A stretch of DNA of 64,000 nucleotides. Source: Saprospira sp. CCB-QB6. GTDB taxonomy: Bacteria; Bacteroidota; Bacteroidia; Chitinophagales; Saprospiraceae. The notes below the pieces were generated by a model. That model was not told where the DNA came from. It saw only the letters and a program-made list of their open reading frames with translations, and made no database searches. Location of the stretch: the NCBI RefSeq assembly GCF_028464065.1, contig NZ_CP116808.1, positions 310,001 to 374,000 on the forward strand, given 5' to 3'. A program made the position numbers and the translations under genes. Below are positions 26,458-35,675 of this stretch, in pieces (the stretch's first letter is position 1; each line of letters opens with the position of its first letter).

Positions 26458-27294
26458 CTATGTTTTGGCAAAACTCAAGCCCTCTTCTTTCCAATCCAAT
26501 TCTTGCAAATGTAATTTTCGCTTATAAAAAAGAGCCGTGGCCTTTTCAAAAGCTGGGGTGTAATCTGTGACATAAAACTGGGCCAAGGGAGCCAGATTCT
26601 GTTCTGCCTGCAAATTATTTTGGGCCAACTGCTGCTTTACTTCTTCTACCACAGCCGCAATAGAATCAAATACCGCCACTCGCCCCCCATAAAAAGCCTC
26701 TATCTCTGGCCGAATAAGCGGATAATGCGTGCAAGCCAACAAGAGCGCCTCTATATCCTGAAAATCAGGATAGCTGAGGTACTGATGTAATACGGCCTGA
26801 CTCACCGCATTGTTGATAAACCCCTCTTCTATCATAGAAGCCAACATACCCGTTGCCAAAGAACTTACGGCTATATCGGGCCGCAAGGCTTGCAGCTGCT
26901 GCGGATATTGATCTATCCGTGTGGTTACTTTGGTCCCAATTACGCCCACTTTTTTGTAGTTCTTTTGGGCCATACTTTTCACCAAAGGCGTAATCACATC
27001 CACAATCGGTAGCCGATCGCCCCAATAGGCTTTGAGCCGCCCCAAAGCCGCTGCAGAAGCCGTATTGCAGGCAATCACCAGCATCTTGCAACCTTGGTCC
27101 ACCAAAAAGCGACTAATGTGCAAGGCATAATTGGCGATAGCCTCCGGACTTTTTTCGCCATAAGGCAGATGCGCCGTATCTCCCAAATAAATAATGGATT
27201 CCTGAGGTAAAGCCTCACTAATACCTGCGGCAACGGTGAGTCCCCCAATTCCTGAATCAAAAATGCCGATAGGGCCATTTTTAGCTATTGCCAT
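26458..27294 (-). CDS. murI: Glutamate racemase
   Basis: A 278-residue cofactor-independent racemase that supplies D-glutamate for peptidoglycan. The motifs are complete: IFDSGIGGLTV (Asp13), GDTAHLPYG, VIACNTASA (catalytic Cys76), VIGTKVTT and LACTHYPL (catalytic Cys188, His190). Length fits the family. The ATG at 27294 is preferred to an in-frame start at 27399, because the extra 35 residues precede the conserved strand and are unlike any MurI N-terminus. It appears to be transcribed alone. Confidence 0.95.
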   Translation of the reverse strand: MAIAKNGPIGIFDSGIGGLTVAAGISEALPQESIIYLGDTAHLPYGEKSPEAIANYALHISRFLVDQGCKMLVIACNTASAAALGRLKAYWGDRLPIVDVITPLVKSMAQKNYKKVGVIGTKVTTRIDQYPQQLQALRPDIAVSSLATGMLASMIEEGFINNAVSQAVLHQYLSYPDFQDIEALLLACTHYPLIRPEIEAFYGGRVAVFDSIAAVVEEVKQQLAQNNLQAEQNLAPLAQFYVTDYTPAFEKATALFYKRKLHLQELDWKEEGLSFAKT

Positions 27295-27524
27295 AAAGAA
27301 TATAAAAAGATTTTGGGCTAATGCCCGTTTGTAGTGCAGATTTAAGTTTTTCTTTGATTGAGCGGGCCTCAATATAAGATTGAACTGATTCAAAAACAAC
27401 TGTCCTTAATGCTCAAGGCTAATTTTAGGCGCTTTACCCTCTATTTTTAAGACCTCTAAACAGTAGATCAGGTCTTAAAAATGCCTGAGCTAAGTTGAAA
27501 TGATCAAAGCGCAGGATTCCTATT

Positions 27525-27650
27525 TGGCCTAGCGATGTGCAGCAGTGGCCGTCAGGCCAGACCGAGCAGGCTTTGCCTGCGAAGGGCCGAGCAGACCTGC
27601 GAGCCCCAAAGCGTAGCGCCGCAAGGCGAAGCCGCAGCAGAGGCCCCAAC
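27525..27650 (-). repeat. GC-rich interspersed repeat, reverse copy
   Basis: It has GCCTAGCGATGTGCAGCAG, GGCCAGACCGAGC, GGGCCGAGCAGACC and ends CAGAGGCCCC. It reaches to within a few bases of the esterase stop codon. Nothing else is recognised in 27295-27652. Confidence 0.8.
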
Positions 27651-27652
27651 TG

Positions 27653-28297
27653 TTAATTACCTTCTTCGTGAATACGCTTCAGGACCGCTTTATCGATGCG
27701 ATGAGGGCCATCAAAAAGTTTAATTTGGGGCGGATAGGGCAAGTTTTTCCAGAAGTCAATTTGTGTATTCAGGCGTTCTTTTGGAAAATAGGCATCTTCT
27801 TGGCCACAAACCCAATAAAACTGAAGTTGAGCTAAAAAGTCAGTTTGATAATCTAGTTCTGGTGGGGCATCTGCGGCCCAAATGATAAACTTATGGAGTC
27901 TTTCGGGTTGTCGGTGCAGCGCCCAGCGGAGGGCGGTAGCTCCACCTTGAGAAAAGCCCAATAGATGAAACTTTGCATTGGGAGGAAAATTGGGGGCAAA
28001 ATGTGCATAAAGTTGATCGAGATAGGCCAAATAATCTTGAATTTCGTCTTCTCGGTGATTTTTGGTCATCCAAGAATGACCAACTTGGCCGCTGCTAGCC
28101 TTCCAGTAGAAAGAGGAAAGGGCCTCTGGGGCGATCACAAAAGTATTGGGCAGTTCTCTAAACTTTTGGGGCAGGCGGCTGGCATCTTGTCCGTAGCCGT
28201 GTATCGCCAAATAAATATGTTCTGTTTGGGCATTAAGTTCACCCAAAGTATGGTAGTGTGCCGTTTTTTTAACGATTAAGCGTTCTATTTTTTGCAT
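27653..28297 (-). CDS. Alpha/beta-hydrolase esterase (carboxylesterase/phospholipase type)
   Basis: A 214-residue cytoplasmic hydrolase. The fold motifs are the oxyanion region AIHGYGQDA, the nucleophile elbow LLGFSQGGATA (Ser116), the acid GQEDAYFP (Asp168) and the base DGPHRID (His199). The size and the GFSQGG elbow place it with the small carboxylesterase/acyl-protein-thioesterase-like group (PF02230). The natural substrate is unknown. It is divergently arranged with the GT-C gene at 28335, sharing a 37-base upstream region. Confidence 0.85.
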   Translation of the reverse strand: MQKIERLIVKKTAHYHTLGELNAQTEHIYLAIHGYGQDASRLPQKFRELPNTFVIAPEALSSFYWKASSGQVGHSWMTKNHREDEIQDYLAYLDQLYAHFAPNFPPNAKFHLLGFSQGGATALRWALHRQPERLHKFIIWAADAPPELDYQTDFLAQLQFYWVCGQEDAYFPKERLNTQIDFWKNLPYPPQIKLFDGPHRIDKAVLKRIHEEGN

Positions 28298-28334
28298 TGT
28301 TTGTATTTTGGGGGCTTATAAAATGAAATAATAA

Positions 28335-29762
28335 ATGAACTCCTCCTTACAAGCATCTCCTAGACCTTGGGGCAAGATAGCAGCTTATAGTCTTTTTATT
28401 CTGTTATTGGCCCTCGTTTTTATCATGCACAAATGGTCTAGAATCTCCCCGATCATGTATGATATTTGGTCCTATTATGCCTATTTACCAGCAACTTTTA
28501 TTGAGGGAGATCTGAAGTTGAGTTTTTTAGATCTGCATCCAGAATATATTGATCGTTTTTACCAACCTGTATACACGGAGGATGGCGATCGAGTGATTAA
28601 GATGTCTATGGGGATGGCGGTTTTGTATTCGCCTTATTTTTTCTTGGGCCATCTTTGGGCTCATCTACATTCAGGGATGCCCGCCGATGGTTTTTCTAGG
28701 CCCTATCAAATTATGATTATGTTGGCGGGGCCTATTCATTTATTGATTGGGCTATTGAGTTTGCGAAAGTTTTTATTGGCCTATGTTGATGAAAAATCTA
28801 TTGCTTGGGCCTTCGTCTTTGTTGTTCTAGGCAGTAATTTGGCCTATTATACTTTTCATGAAGGGCCAATGTCTCATGTACATAACTTTATGCTCTTTAG
28901 TTTGTTTTTGAGATGTACTCAACTTTGGTTTCAGAAGCAAAGCTGGAAACATACGATTTGGCTTGGGCTTTTATCTGGACTAATCGTGCTTGTTCGGCCC
29001 AATAATGTCTTAATTGGCCTGAGTTTTATTCTTTTTGGCGTCTATCATTGGAGCAGTTTGAAAGCACAGTTACAATTATTTTGGAAACAAGCTCCAAAGC
29101 TAATCAGTTTATTATTAGTTGCTGCCTTAGTACTACTTCCACAATTAGTCTACTGGAAATATGCCTCTGGCGACTGGGTTTGCTATTCCTACAAAAATGG
29201 CGAATATACAGAAGGCTTCTTCTTTGATCAGCCCAAAATCTTTCTCGGTTTATTTTCTTACACCAAAGGTTGGTTACTCTATAGTCCCTTAATGCTTCTT
29301 GGAATTATCGGCTTATTTCGCTTGCCCAAAACGCTTCGCTGGGCCTTTCCTATTTACCTAACGCTCAATAGCTATATTATTTTATCTTGGTGGTGCTGGT
29401 GGTATGGGGGCAGTTTTGGACATCGGGCATTTATTGATATCTATCCTTTTTTAACTTTGGGCTTTGCCCTCTTTTTTCAAACTTTTTTTAATTGGCCCAA
29501 AATTATACGTTGGGGACTAACTGGCCTATTCAGCTTGTTTTTGGCCCTTAGTATGTTCCAAAGCTGGCAGTATATCCATGGAATTATTCACTGGGATAGC
29601 ATGTCTAAAAAAACTTATTGGGATCACTTCCTTAGAACATCTAAACGAGACGACTACGAGCAGTGGTTGCTCCCTCCAAAGTATGAAGCAGCCTTAAAAG
29701 GAGAGTCCGCTTTCTGGAATGACTACAGAAAGAAAAAAGAAGACGATGAGACTACGCAATAA
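28335..29762 (+). CDS. Polytopic membrane protein, GT-C glycosyltransferase-like
   Basis: A 475-residue protein with about ten transmembrane helices. An early extracytoplasmic loop contains MYDIWSYYAYLPATFIEGD, like the first loop of GT-C transferases where an acidic residue acts. Downstream are HEGPMSHVHNF and LSWWCWWYGGSFGHRAFIDIYPF, aromatic loops recurrent in uncharacterised Bacteroidota membrane proteins. The C-terminal 55 residues are soluble and charged. It is distinct from the GT-C protein at 11810. Substrate and pathway are not deducible. Confidence 0.65.
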   Translation: MNSSLQASPRPWGKIAAYSLFILLLALVFIMHKWSRISPIMYDIWSYYAYLPATFIEGDLKLSFLDLHPEYIDRFYQPVYTEDGDRVIKMSMGMAVLYSPYFFLGHLWAHLHSGMPADGFSRPYQIMIMLAGPIHLLIGLLSLRKFLLAYVDEKSIAWAFVFVVLGSNLAYYTFHEGPMSHVHNFMLFSLFLRCTQLWFQKQSWKHTIWLGLLSGLIVLVRPNNVLIGLSFILFGVYHWSSLKAQLQLFWKQAPKLISLLLVAALVLLPQLVYWKYASGDWVCYSYKNGEYTEGFFFDQPKIFLGLFSYTKGWLLYSPLMLLGIIGLFRLPKTLRWAFPIYLTLNSYIILSWWCWWYGGSFGHRAFIDIYPFLTLGFALFFQTFFNWPKIIRWGLTGLFSLFLALSMFQSWQYIHGIIHWDSMSKKTYWDHFLRTSKRDDYEQWLLPPKYEAALKGESAFWNDYRKKKEDDETTQ

Positions 29763-29922
29763 CTATCCAGCCCACCAACGTTTGTTTCCTAAACTTTTTG
29801 GGCAAGCACAGATTTAAAACTATAGCTATCGATTCAAAATTTACCCTTTCTTGCATATTTTTTGCCTCTTTCTTGAGCACTTCTATTTTGAGGAGTTGCG
29901 CAAGCTTGACTAAACTTGAATT

Positions 29923-30735
29923 ATGAAACGATTTGCATTGCTTTTTATATTTGCCGCCATTTCTATAACTGCCCTTAGCGCCCAAAGAAACTGGGAACTG
30001 GGTGCAGGCGCTGGCGCCGCCTCTTATTTTGGCGATCTCAATCCCTTTTTTACCGTTAAACACCCCGGCCCAGCCCTCAACCTCTTGGCCCGTAAAAACT
30101 TTGATGGCCGCATCTGCCTTCGCCTCAATGCAGGCTTTGCCCATGTTTGGGCCAACGATGCCCAAGCCGCTAGCGATTACGCCAAAGCCAGAAACCTCAG
30201 CTTTCAATCCAATATCTTGGAGGGCTCCGCCATTATAGAATTTAATTTCCAAGACTTTCATGGCGATAGCCGCGATGATGCCGATATCTCGCCCTACCTT
30301 TTTGCCGGAGCTGGCCTGATGTATTTTAACCCCCAAGCCCGCTACAATGATGTCCTCTACGACCTACAACCCCTAGGCACAGAAGGCCAAGCCCCAGGCC
30401 AAGAATATAGCCTAGTTAGCCCTATGGTTATCCTCGGTATCGGTCTCAAATTTCATGTAGATTATCACTGGAGCTGGAATGTCGAGCTGGGGCACCGCGC
30501 TACCTTTACCGATTACCTAGATGATGTTAGTGGCAGCTATGCCAACGCCCAAACCGTAGGCGACTATAATGGTACCGTGGCCGCCGCCCTTTCCGATCGC
30601 TCTATCGAAATCTCGGACCAACGACTTGGAGGAACAGGCCGACAAAGAGGCGATAGCAGCACCAGAGATAGCTACATGATGCTTACAGTCGGCTTTTCTT
30701 ACCGATTTATGCCCCTACACTGTCCTGCATATTAA
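29923..30735 (+). CDS. Outer-membrane beta-barrel protein of the DUF6089/PorG-like family
   Basis: A 270-residue protein with a signal peptide ending ALSAQ (about residue 20). Alternating hydrophobic strands follow, beginning WELGAGAGAASYFGDLNP, the hallmark start of DUF6089 proteins. Further matches are PYLFAGAGLMYFNPQA and a Phe-containing C-terminal strand. The family includes PorG of the type IX secretion system, but many members are paralogues of unknown role. No por/gld genes adjoin it, so type IX involvement is not claimed. A GC repeat follows the stop codon within ten bases. Confidence 0.78.
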   Translation: MKRFALLFIFAAISITALSAQRNWELGAGAGAASYFGDLNPFFTVKHPGPALNLLARKNFDGRICLRLNAGFAHVWANDAQAASDYAKARNLSFQSNILEGSAIIEFNFQDFHGDSRDDADISPYLFAGAGLMYFNPQARYNDVLYDLQPLGTEGQAPGQEYSLVSPMVILGIGLKFHVDYHWSWNVELGHRATFTDYLDDVSGSYANAQTVGDYNGTVAAALSDRSIEISDQRLGGTGRQRGDSSTRDSYMMLTVGFSYRFMPLHCPAY

Positions 30736-30740
30736 GATTT

Positions 30741-30888
30741 TTTGGGGCTGCCCCGCCCTAGGGGCGGGTCGGGCTGTGCCGCAGCTCGCTGTTCGCTCGG
30801 CCCTTCGCAGGCAAAGCCTGCTCGGTCTGGCCTGACGGCCACTGCTATCCATCCCTAAGCCTAGGCGCGCAGGCGGCTGCGCCGCCCA
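30741..30888 (+). repeat. GC-rich interspersed repeat, forward copy
   Basis: A full copy: GGGGCTGCCCCGCCC, GGTCGGGCTGTG, GCTCGCTGTTCGCTCGGCC, GCTCGGTCTGGCC, TGCTATCCATCCC. It lies between the DUF6089 stop codon and its terminator. Confidence 0.85.
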
Positions 30889-30893
30889 AAAGC

Positions 30894-30932
30894 AAAAGGA
30901 GCAAACAGATATTTTCTGTTTGCTCCTTTTTT
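30894..30932 (+). terminator. Intrinsic terminator
   Basis: A perfect 16-bp stem (30894-30909 with 30915-30930, GGAGCAAACAGA in the left arm) with loop TATTT is followed by T residues. Confidence 0.88.
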
Positions 30933-30952
30933 GTTAACGCGAACTGCTTCAA

Positions 30953-30985
30953 ATAAAAAACTTTGCCTTATTTAAGGGCAAAGTT
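30953..30985 (-). terminator. Intrinsic terminator for the DUF5684 gene
   Basis: On the minus strand the stem AACTTTGCC/GGCAAAGTT (30985-30977 with 30967-30959) is followed by a T run. It lies about 45 bases beyond the stop codon at 31032. Confidence 0.75.
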
Positions 30986-31031
30986 CTTCATTCAATGCTC
31001 AGTACAAACTGAGGCTTATTTAACTCATCTT

Positions 31032-31379
31032 CTAGGCAATCATGTGATCTAACTCATCTTTTTCTCCGCCCAAAAATTCAGCATCGCCAAAACCAAGCAT
31101 AGGCACAAAGATAATAGGAAGCAGCAACAAGCCAACTCCAAAACCCGTGCTTTTGCCAAAGCGTTTAGCTAATTCCAAAGGAATCACAATCGCAGGGACT
31201 ATAGGTAAAATAATCCACCAAAGTGGCCGATCAACTATTTCCAACATAACAATTATGTTGTAAACAGGAACAATAGAAGCCCAACCGGGCTTTCCAGCCT
31301 TTTCGAAGATTTTCCAGGTACCACCAATAACAGCGAAAAGAATCGCTAAGTAGATAATTAATACAATGACAATTCCCAT
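31032..31379 (-). CDS. Small membrane protein, DUF5684-like
   Basis: A 115-residue protein with three to four hydrophobic helices. The segment WKIFEKAGKPGWASIVPVYN is the signature of a family of small membrane proteins that are sometimes fused to signal peptidases. Here it stands alone with a short acidic C-terminal tail (EFLGGEKDELD). No enzymatic residues are seen. It is divergent from rpiB, with which it shares a 109-base upstream region. Confidence 0.72.
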   Translation of the reverse strand: MGIVIVLIIYLAILFAVIGGTWKIFEKAGKPGWASIVPVYNIIVMLEIVDRPLWWIILPIVPAIVIPLELAKRFGKSTGFGVGLLLLPIIFVPMLGFGDAEFLGGEKDELDHMIA

Positions 31380-31430
31380 AATAATTAAGTTTGTAAGGTT
31401 TGGTTAAAAGAATTACAGTTAAAAATTAGG

Positions 31431-31438
31431 TATTTTTG
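31431..31438 (+). promoter_or_regulatory. Putative -7 element for rpiB
   Basis: TATTTTTG matches TAnnTTTG, 50 bases before the start codon at 31489. The -33 half is not convincing. Confidence 0.4.
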
Positions 31439-31488
31439 TTGGATTGTCAACTTTTTTATTGTTAAAAGTTAAAAAAAAGCTAAAAACT

Positions 31489-31938
31489 ATGCAGGATAGA
31501 AAAATTGCCCTTGCAGGCGACCATGCTGGCTTTGAATATAAAGAGGCCCTTAAAGCAGTTTTAGAAGAAGAAGGTTATGCTTTCAAAGACTTTGGTCCAC
31601 ATACTACTGATTCTGTAGATTATCCCGACTATATCCACCCTATGGCCCAAGCCATGGAAGAAGGCGATTTTGCCTTAGGGGTTATCGTTTGCGGCAGCGG
31701 CAATGGCGTAGCCATTACCGCCAACAAATATCCACATATTCGGGCGGCTCTCTGCTGGTTGCCAGAACTGGCCAGCCTAGCCCGCCAACACAACGATGCC
31801 AATGTTTTGGCCCTGCCCGCTCGTTTTGTAGAACTAGAAACAGCCAAAACTATCCTCAAAAGCTTTTTGGCCGCAGAATTTGAAGGAGGCCGACACGCCC
31901 GCCGAGTTGCCAAAATTTCTGATGGACGCAAACTCTAA
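31489..31938 (+). CDS. rpiB: Ribose-5-phosphate isomerase B
   Basis: A 149-residue isomerase interconverting ribose-5-phosphate and ribulose-5-phosphate in the pentose phosphate pathway. Motifs: IALAGDHAGFEYK (residues 6-18), VDYPDYIHP, VIVCGSGNGVAI with catalytic Cys68, and ARQHNDANVLALPAR. The ATG at 31489 gives the standard N-terminus; an in-frame extension to 31444 is lysine-rich, would start inside the promoter leader and is rejected. The gene is monocistronic with a terminator just behind it. Some members act on allose-6-phosphate instead, but a primary pentose role is most likely. Confidence 0.95.
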   Translation: MQDRKIALAGDHAGFEYKEALKAVLEEEGYAFKDFGPHTTDSVDYPDYIHPMAQAMEEGDFALGVIVCGSGNGVAITANKYPHIRAALCWLPELASLARQHNDANVLALPARFVELETAKTILKSFLAAEFEGGRHARRVAKISDGRKL

Positions 31939-31943
31939 AGGCT

Positions 31944-31979
31944 AAAAGAGGCGCAGCTTTTTGCTGTGCCTCTTTTTTT
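31944..31979 (+). terminator. Intrinsic terminator after rpiB
   Basis: The stem AGAGGCGCAGC/GCTGTGCCTCT (one G-T pair) with a TTTTT loop and a run of seven T begins six bases after the stop codon. Confidence 0.85.
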
Positions 31980-31986
31980 GCCCAAT

Positions 31987-32182
31987 GCGTCTAGCAGGGC
32001 CAAAGGCCCGCAGGCTGAGGGGCTGTAGCAGGGCCGCCGAAGGCGGCAGACCAAAGGCTTTTGAAGCAAAGCGAAAAGCCTGCAGGGCCGAGCGACCCGA
32101 CCAACGGGAGCCGACGCAGCGAAGCAAGTAACAGCGAGCTGCGAAATGGCCCGACCCGAGCGAAGCGAGGGGCAGCCCCAAA
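31987..32182 (-). repeat. GC-rich interspersed repeat, reverse copy
   Basis: It includes GCAGGGCCGCCGAAGGCGGC, CTGCAGGGCCGAGCGACC, the optional block ACCAACGGGAGCCGACGCAG and ends GGGGCAGCCCC. Between it and the start codon at 32274 there is about 90 bases of unremarkable leader. Confidence 0.85.
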
Positions 32183-32273
32183 AAATCAATCCTAAAATCG
32201 TTCTGCTCTGCGCCAAAATGACCATTCTTGCATCTTATAAGGTATAGATTCAATTCACTTAACTGCTATCCTT

Positions 32274-34472
32274 ATGAAATTATTGATGTCTTTTTGTCTG
32301 CTGCTCCTCAGTCTCCCTATTTGGGCCAGCGGCTTTCTGATTGTGATGCCCGACGGTAGTGGCAATGGCCGACAGGTTCTGTTTCCGCTAGAAAACCGCA
32401 GCACGCAGGTCGAAGTAGAAATTGCCGATTTTATGGCCTCTACTTCCATTAAACAAACTTTTTATAACCCGACGAACAGCCGCTTAGAAGCTTATTTTTT
32501 GTTTCCTGTGCCCAAAGAGGTCGTGATTCAGCGATTTGCCATGACGGTGAACGGAAAAATGCAGGAGGCCGAGCTGCTAGATGCCAAAAAGGCTAAGCAA
32601 ATTTATGAGCAAATTGTTCGGCAGGCCAAAGATCCCGCCCTGCTCGAATATTATAATCAAGAACTATTTAAGGTCCGAATTTTCCCGATTGAGCCCCGAT
32701 CTGAGCAAAAAATTGAGCTCACTTATCATCAGGCACTCAAAAAAGATGATGGCGGCTTGAGCTATAAACTGCCCATGAATAGCGCTAAATTTTCGGCCAA
32801 ACCCATCCAGAATATCAGCCTGCGCTTAAAGCTCAGCAATAAGCAAGCGATCAAAAATGTGTATAGTCCCAGCCATGAAATTGAGCTCATCCGCAAAGGG
32901 GAAAAGGCAGCTACAGTGGGTTTTGAACAAAAAAACATTCGGCCCGATCGAGATTTCGAGCTCTATTGGCGGGCCGAAGATAAGGCCATTAGTAGCTCTT
33001 TATTGCAATACCAAAAGGGCAAAGAAGATGGCTATTTCTTCCTCAATTTGAGTCCAGGCTGGACCGATCCCAAAGCCGTGATGGCCAAGGATGTCGTCTT
33101 TGTTTTTGACAAATCGGGCTCTATGTCGGGCAAAAAAATGGAACAGGCCCAAAAAGCCCTAAAATTCTGCGTCGATAATCTGGGACCAGAAGATCGCTTT
33201 GAGCTGATCCCTTATTCTACAGAGGCCCAAAGCCTTTTTGGCCAGCTCAAAAGCAATAGCAAAACCAACCGAGAAGAGGCCAAGGAATATATTGACGAGC
33301 TGCGCGCTATTGGCGGCACCAATATCGAAGAAGCCCTGCAAATGGCCCTAGACCGCAAAGAAAAAAAGGCCAAACGTCCCTTTTTCGTCATCTTCATGAC
33401 CGATGGCAAACCCACTATTGGCGAAATTGAGCCCCAAGCTCTTTTAGACAAATTGGCGGGCTACCAAAAAGATCAGGTGCGCATTTTTACCTTTGGGATT
33501 GGTAGCGATATCAATACTAAATTGCTGGACCAAATGACCGAAATGTCTAAAGGCTATCGCGATTATGCCCTAGAAGACGAAGATTTAGAACTCAAACTCT
33601 CTAACTTCTACCTCAAGGCCGCCTCTCCCGTCCTCAGCAATATCGAATTGGTTTTTGATAAAAATGTAAAGGTAGAACAGCTCTACCCCCGCAAAACGGA
33701 GGATCTCTTCCGTGGCGAAAGCCTCAATATTATGGGCCGCTACAAAGGCGAGGGCCCCGCTAAGCTCCAACTCAAAGCCTTGGTCAATGGGGAGGAGAAA
33801 ACCTTTGACTTCCAACTGGATTTCAAGAAAAAACAAGAGGAACACAGCTTTATTCCCGACCTCTGGGCCCTTAGAGCCGTAGGCTATCTTTTGGACCAAA
33901 TCCGCTTTAATGGCGAACAAGAAGAACTCAAACAAGAGGTCATCCGCCTAGCCAAAAAGCACGGCATTATTACCCCCTACACCAGCTATTTGATTGTAGA
34001 AGACCAGCCAATTGCGACAAATCCAGGCCCCCGTCCCGTTCCTCGCCCTGCACCAAGAGTTTTTGAAGAAGAACTAGACGATCAAGTGCAAAGAGATGCC
34101 GCCCAAGGACTCAAAGAAAGCTCTGGAAGCGCCTCGGTCCGTGCTTCTAGACGATTCAAAAAGATGAATCAGGCCCAAAATATGGCAGAAATGGAGCAAG
34201 AACGAGCCGAAATGAATAATAAAGACTTGGCCCAAGATAATGCCTCGGCTATTGTCAACCGCTCTGGCCGTGCCCTCTACCGCCAAGGCAATAATTGGGT
34301 AGATGCCAATTATCTACTACTGGATAAAGCGCCCAAAAATCTACGTCGGGTGGCCTTCAATTCTAAGGAGTACTTTAAGCTACTTCAAGAAGATGGCCTG
34401 CAAGAAATTCTGGCCCTCGGCAATAATATTACCTTCGAATGGAAGGAGGAATGGATTGAAATTTATGAATAA
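32274..34472 (+). CDS. Secreted VIT and von Willebrand factor A domain protein
   Basis: A 732-residue exported protein. The signal peptide ends PIWAS (about residue 19). A VIT domain (about 35-160) includes TFYNPTNSRLEAYFLFPVP and MQEAELLDAKKAKQIYE. A vWA domain (about 270-440) has an intact MIDAS metal site: DKSGSMSG, then TNIEEAL and FMTDGKP. The C-terminal part is helical and Gln/Arg-rich, ending in a short folded segment (about 670-732). The architecture is that of inter-alpha-trypsin-inhibitor heavy-chain-like proteins, which bind ligands through divalent cations. The bacterial role is not established. It is transcribed alone and converges on fabD. Confidence 0.85.
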   Translation: MKLLMSFCLLLLSLPIWASGFLIVMPDGSGNGRQVLFPLENRSTQVEVEIADFMASTSIKQTFYNPTNSRLEAYFLFPVPKEVVIQRFAMTVNGKMQEAELLDAKKAKQIYEQIVRQAKDPALLEYYNQELFKVRIFPIEPRSEQKIELTYHQALKKDDGGLSYKLPMNSAKFSAKPIQNISLRLKLSNKQAIKNVYSPSHEIELIRKGEKAATVGFEQKNIRPDRDFELYWRAEDKAISSSLLQYQKGKEDGYFFLNLSPGWTDPKAVMAKDVVFVFDKSGSMSGKKMEQAQKALKFCVDNLGPEDRFELIPYSTEAQSLFGQLKSNSKTNREEAKEYIDELRAIGGTNIEEALQMALDRKEKKAKRPFFVIFMTDGKPTIGEIEPQALLDKLAGYQKDQVRIFTFGIGSDINTKLLDQMTEMSKGYRDYALEDEDLELKLSNFYLKAASPVLSNIELVFDKNVKVEQLYPRKTEDLFRGESLNIMGRYKGEGPAKLQLKALVNGEEKTFDFQLDFKKKQEEHSFIPDLWALRAVGYLLDQIRFNGEQEELKQEVIRLAKKHGIITPYTSYLIVEDQPIATNPGPRPVPRPAPRVFEEELDDQVQRDAAQGLKESSGSASVRASRRFKKMNQAQNMAEMEQERAEMNNKDLAQDNASAIVNRSGRALYRQGNNWVDANYLLLDKAPKNLRRVAFNSKEYFKLLQEDGLQEILALGNNITFEWKEEWIEIYE

Positions 34473-34475
34473 AAC

Positions 34476-34509
34476 AAAAAGGCCAGCTCTTTTCAGAGCT
34501 GGCCTTTTT
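34476..34509. terminator. Bidirectional hairpin terminator
   Basis: A perfect 14-bp stem (AAAAAGGCCAGCTC at 34476-34489 with 34496-34509) and loop TTTTCA lie between the convergent vWA gene and fabD, with A/T runs suitable for both directions. Confidence 0.88.
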
Positions 34510-34529
34510 TATCGGTCCAAAATGCGCAA

Positions 34530-35411
34530 TTACTTGAGCATTTCCATACCTACACTACGGTCAATTTTGCGAAGCATACCCAACAAGATGCGGCCACGGC
34601 CACCTACTTCGGTAAACTCCTGCATACCATCCGCAATCATTTTTTCTACCGATTGCTGCCAACGCACAGCCCCAGTCAATTGCTGAATCAAGTTCTGCTT
34701 GATGACTTCAGGGTCTTGGCTTGGACTAGCCGTTACATTTTGATAAATCGGACAGAAAGGCGCATTAAATTCCGTCTGCTCAATAGCCGCTTGCAAACGA
34801 TCTTGGGCCATTTTCATCAAGGGAGAATGGAAAGCCCCACCTACCTTGAGCGGAATGACCTTGGCTCCCGCTTCCTTCAATGCTTCAGAGGCTTTAGCCA
34901 CCCCTTCTACAGAACCCGAAATCACCAATTGACCAGGATTATTGTAGTTGGCTGGTACCACCACTTCTTCCACTTCCGCACAGATTTTCTCCACCAATTC
35001 GATATCACGGCTCATAATGGCCGCCATGGTTCCCTCTACCGCTTCACAAGCCGCTTGCATAGCCAAAGCACGCTCCGAAACCAACTTAAGGGCCTCTTCA
35101 AAAGAAAGGGCGCCACAAGCAACAAGGGCCGTAAACTCGCCCAAAGAGTGACCCGCCACCGCTTGGGGACGATCCGCCTCTTCTACCTTGGTCAAATAGG
35201 TAATGATCGCATGCAAAAATACCGCTGGCTGCGTAATTTTGGTCTGTAGCAAATCTTCTTCGCTACCCTTGCGCATGACTTCTGTAATATCAAATCCAAG
35301 AATCTCATTGGCTTGAGCAAAAAGGGCTTGGGCCTGCTCAGAACTTTGGTAAAGCTCCTCACCCATGCCTGCAAATTGGGCACCTTGGCCCGGAAAAATA
35401 AAGGCTTTCAT
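34530..35411 (-). CDS. fabD: Malonyl-CoA:acyl carrier protein transacylase
   Basis: A 293-residue enzyme loading malonyl groups onto acyl carrier protein for fatty acid synthesis. Motifs: FPGQGAQFAGMG (oxyanion region), AVAGHSLGEF with catalytic Ser89, the substrate-carboxylate Arg114 in SERALAMQ, and GAFHSPLM with catalytic His195. Length and motif spacing are standard. No other fab gene is adjacent, which is not unusual in Bacteroidota. A GC repeat occupies its upstream region. Confidence 0.95.
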   Translation of the reverse strand: MKAFIFPGQGAQFAGMGEELYQSSEQAQALFAQANEILGFDITEVMRKGSEEDLLQTKITQPAVFLHAIITYLTKVEEADRPQAVAGHSLGEFTALVACGALSFEEALKLVSERALAMQAACEAVEGTMAAIMSRDIELVEKICAEVEEVVVPANYNNPGQLVISGSVEGVAKASEALKEAGAKVIPLKVGGAFHSPLMKMAQDRLQAAIEQTEFNAPFCPIYQNVTASPSQDPEVIKQNLIQQLTGAVRWQQSVEKMIADGMQEFTEVGGRGRILLGMLRKIDRSVGMEMLK

Positions 35412-35439
35412 ATAAAGGTTGAGTTATTTCTAATTTTAT

Positions 35440-35672
35440 TTTGGGGCTGCCCCTCCCTGCGGTCGGGTCGGGCTGTGTACTCCCGTTGGTCATCGAACTG
35501 GCGCCCCTATAGGGGCTGGTTGTCGCAGCTCGCTGTTACTTGCTTCGCTGCGTCGGCTCCCGTTGGTCGGGTCGCTCGGCCCTGCGCCGCCTGCGGCAGC
35601 TGGGTCTGGCCCTTCGGGCCACTGCTGTCCATCCCTCAGCCGAATTGGCCCCTGCGGGGCCAATTGGACCAG
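35440..35672 (+). repeat. GC-rich interspersed repeat, forward copy with duplicated block
   Basis: A long copy: GGGGCTGCCCCTCCC, GGTCGGGCTGTG, then a CTCCCGTTGGTC block that occurs twice (about 35480 and 35558), GCTCGGCCCTGC, GGGTCTGGCC and CCATCCCTCAGCC. It abuts the stop codon of the Mrp gene. Confidence 0.85.
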
Positions 35673-35675
35673 CTG

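Noticed and set aside
27295-27399. Longer N-terminus for glutamate racemase
   Set aside because: The extra 35 residues have no counterpart in MurI proteins, while the ATG at 27294 gives the standard start.
29752-30336. A 194-residue minus-strand frame opposite the DUF6089 gene
   Set aside because: It is a shadow of the real gene, with a glycine/alanine/isoleucine-rich translation and no family resemblance.
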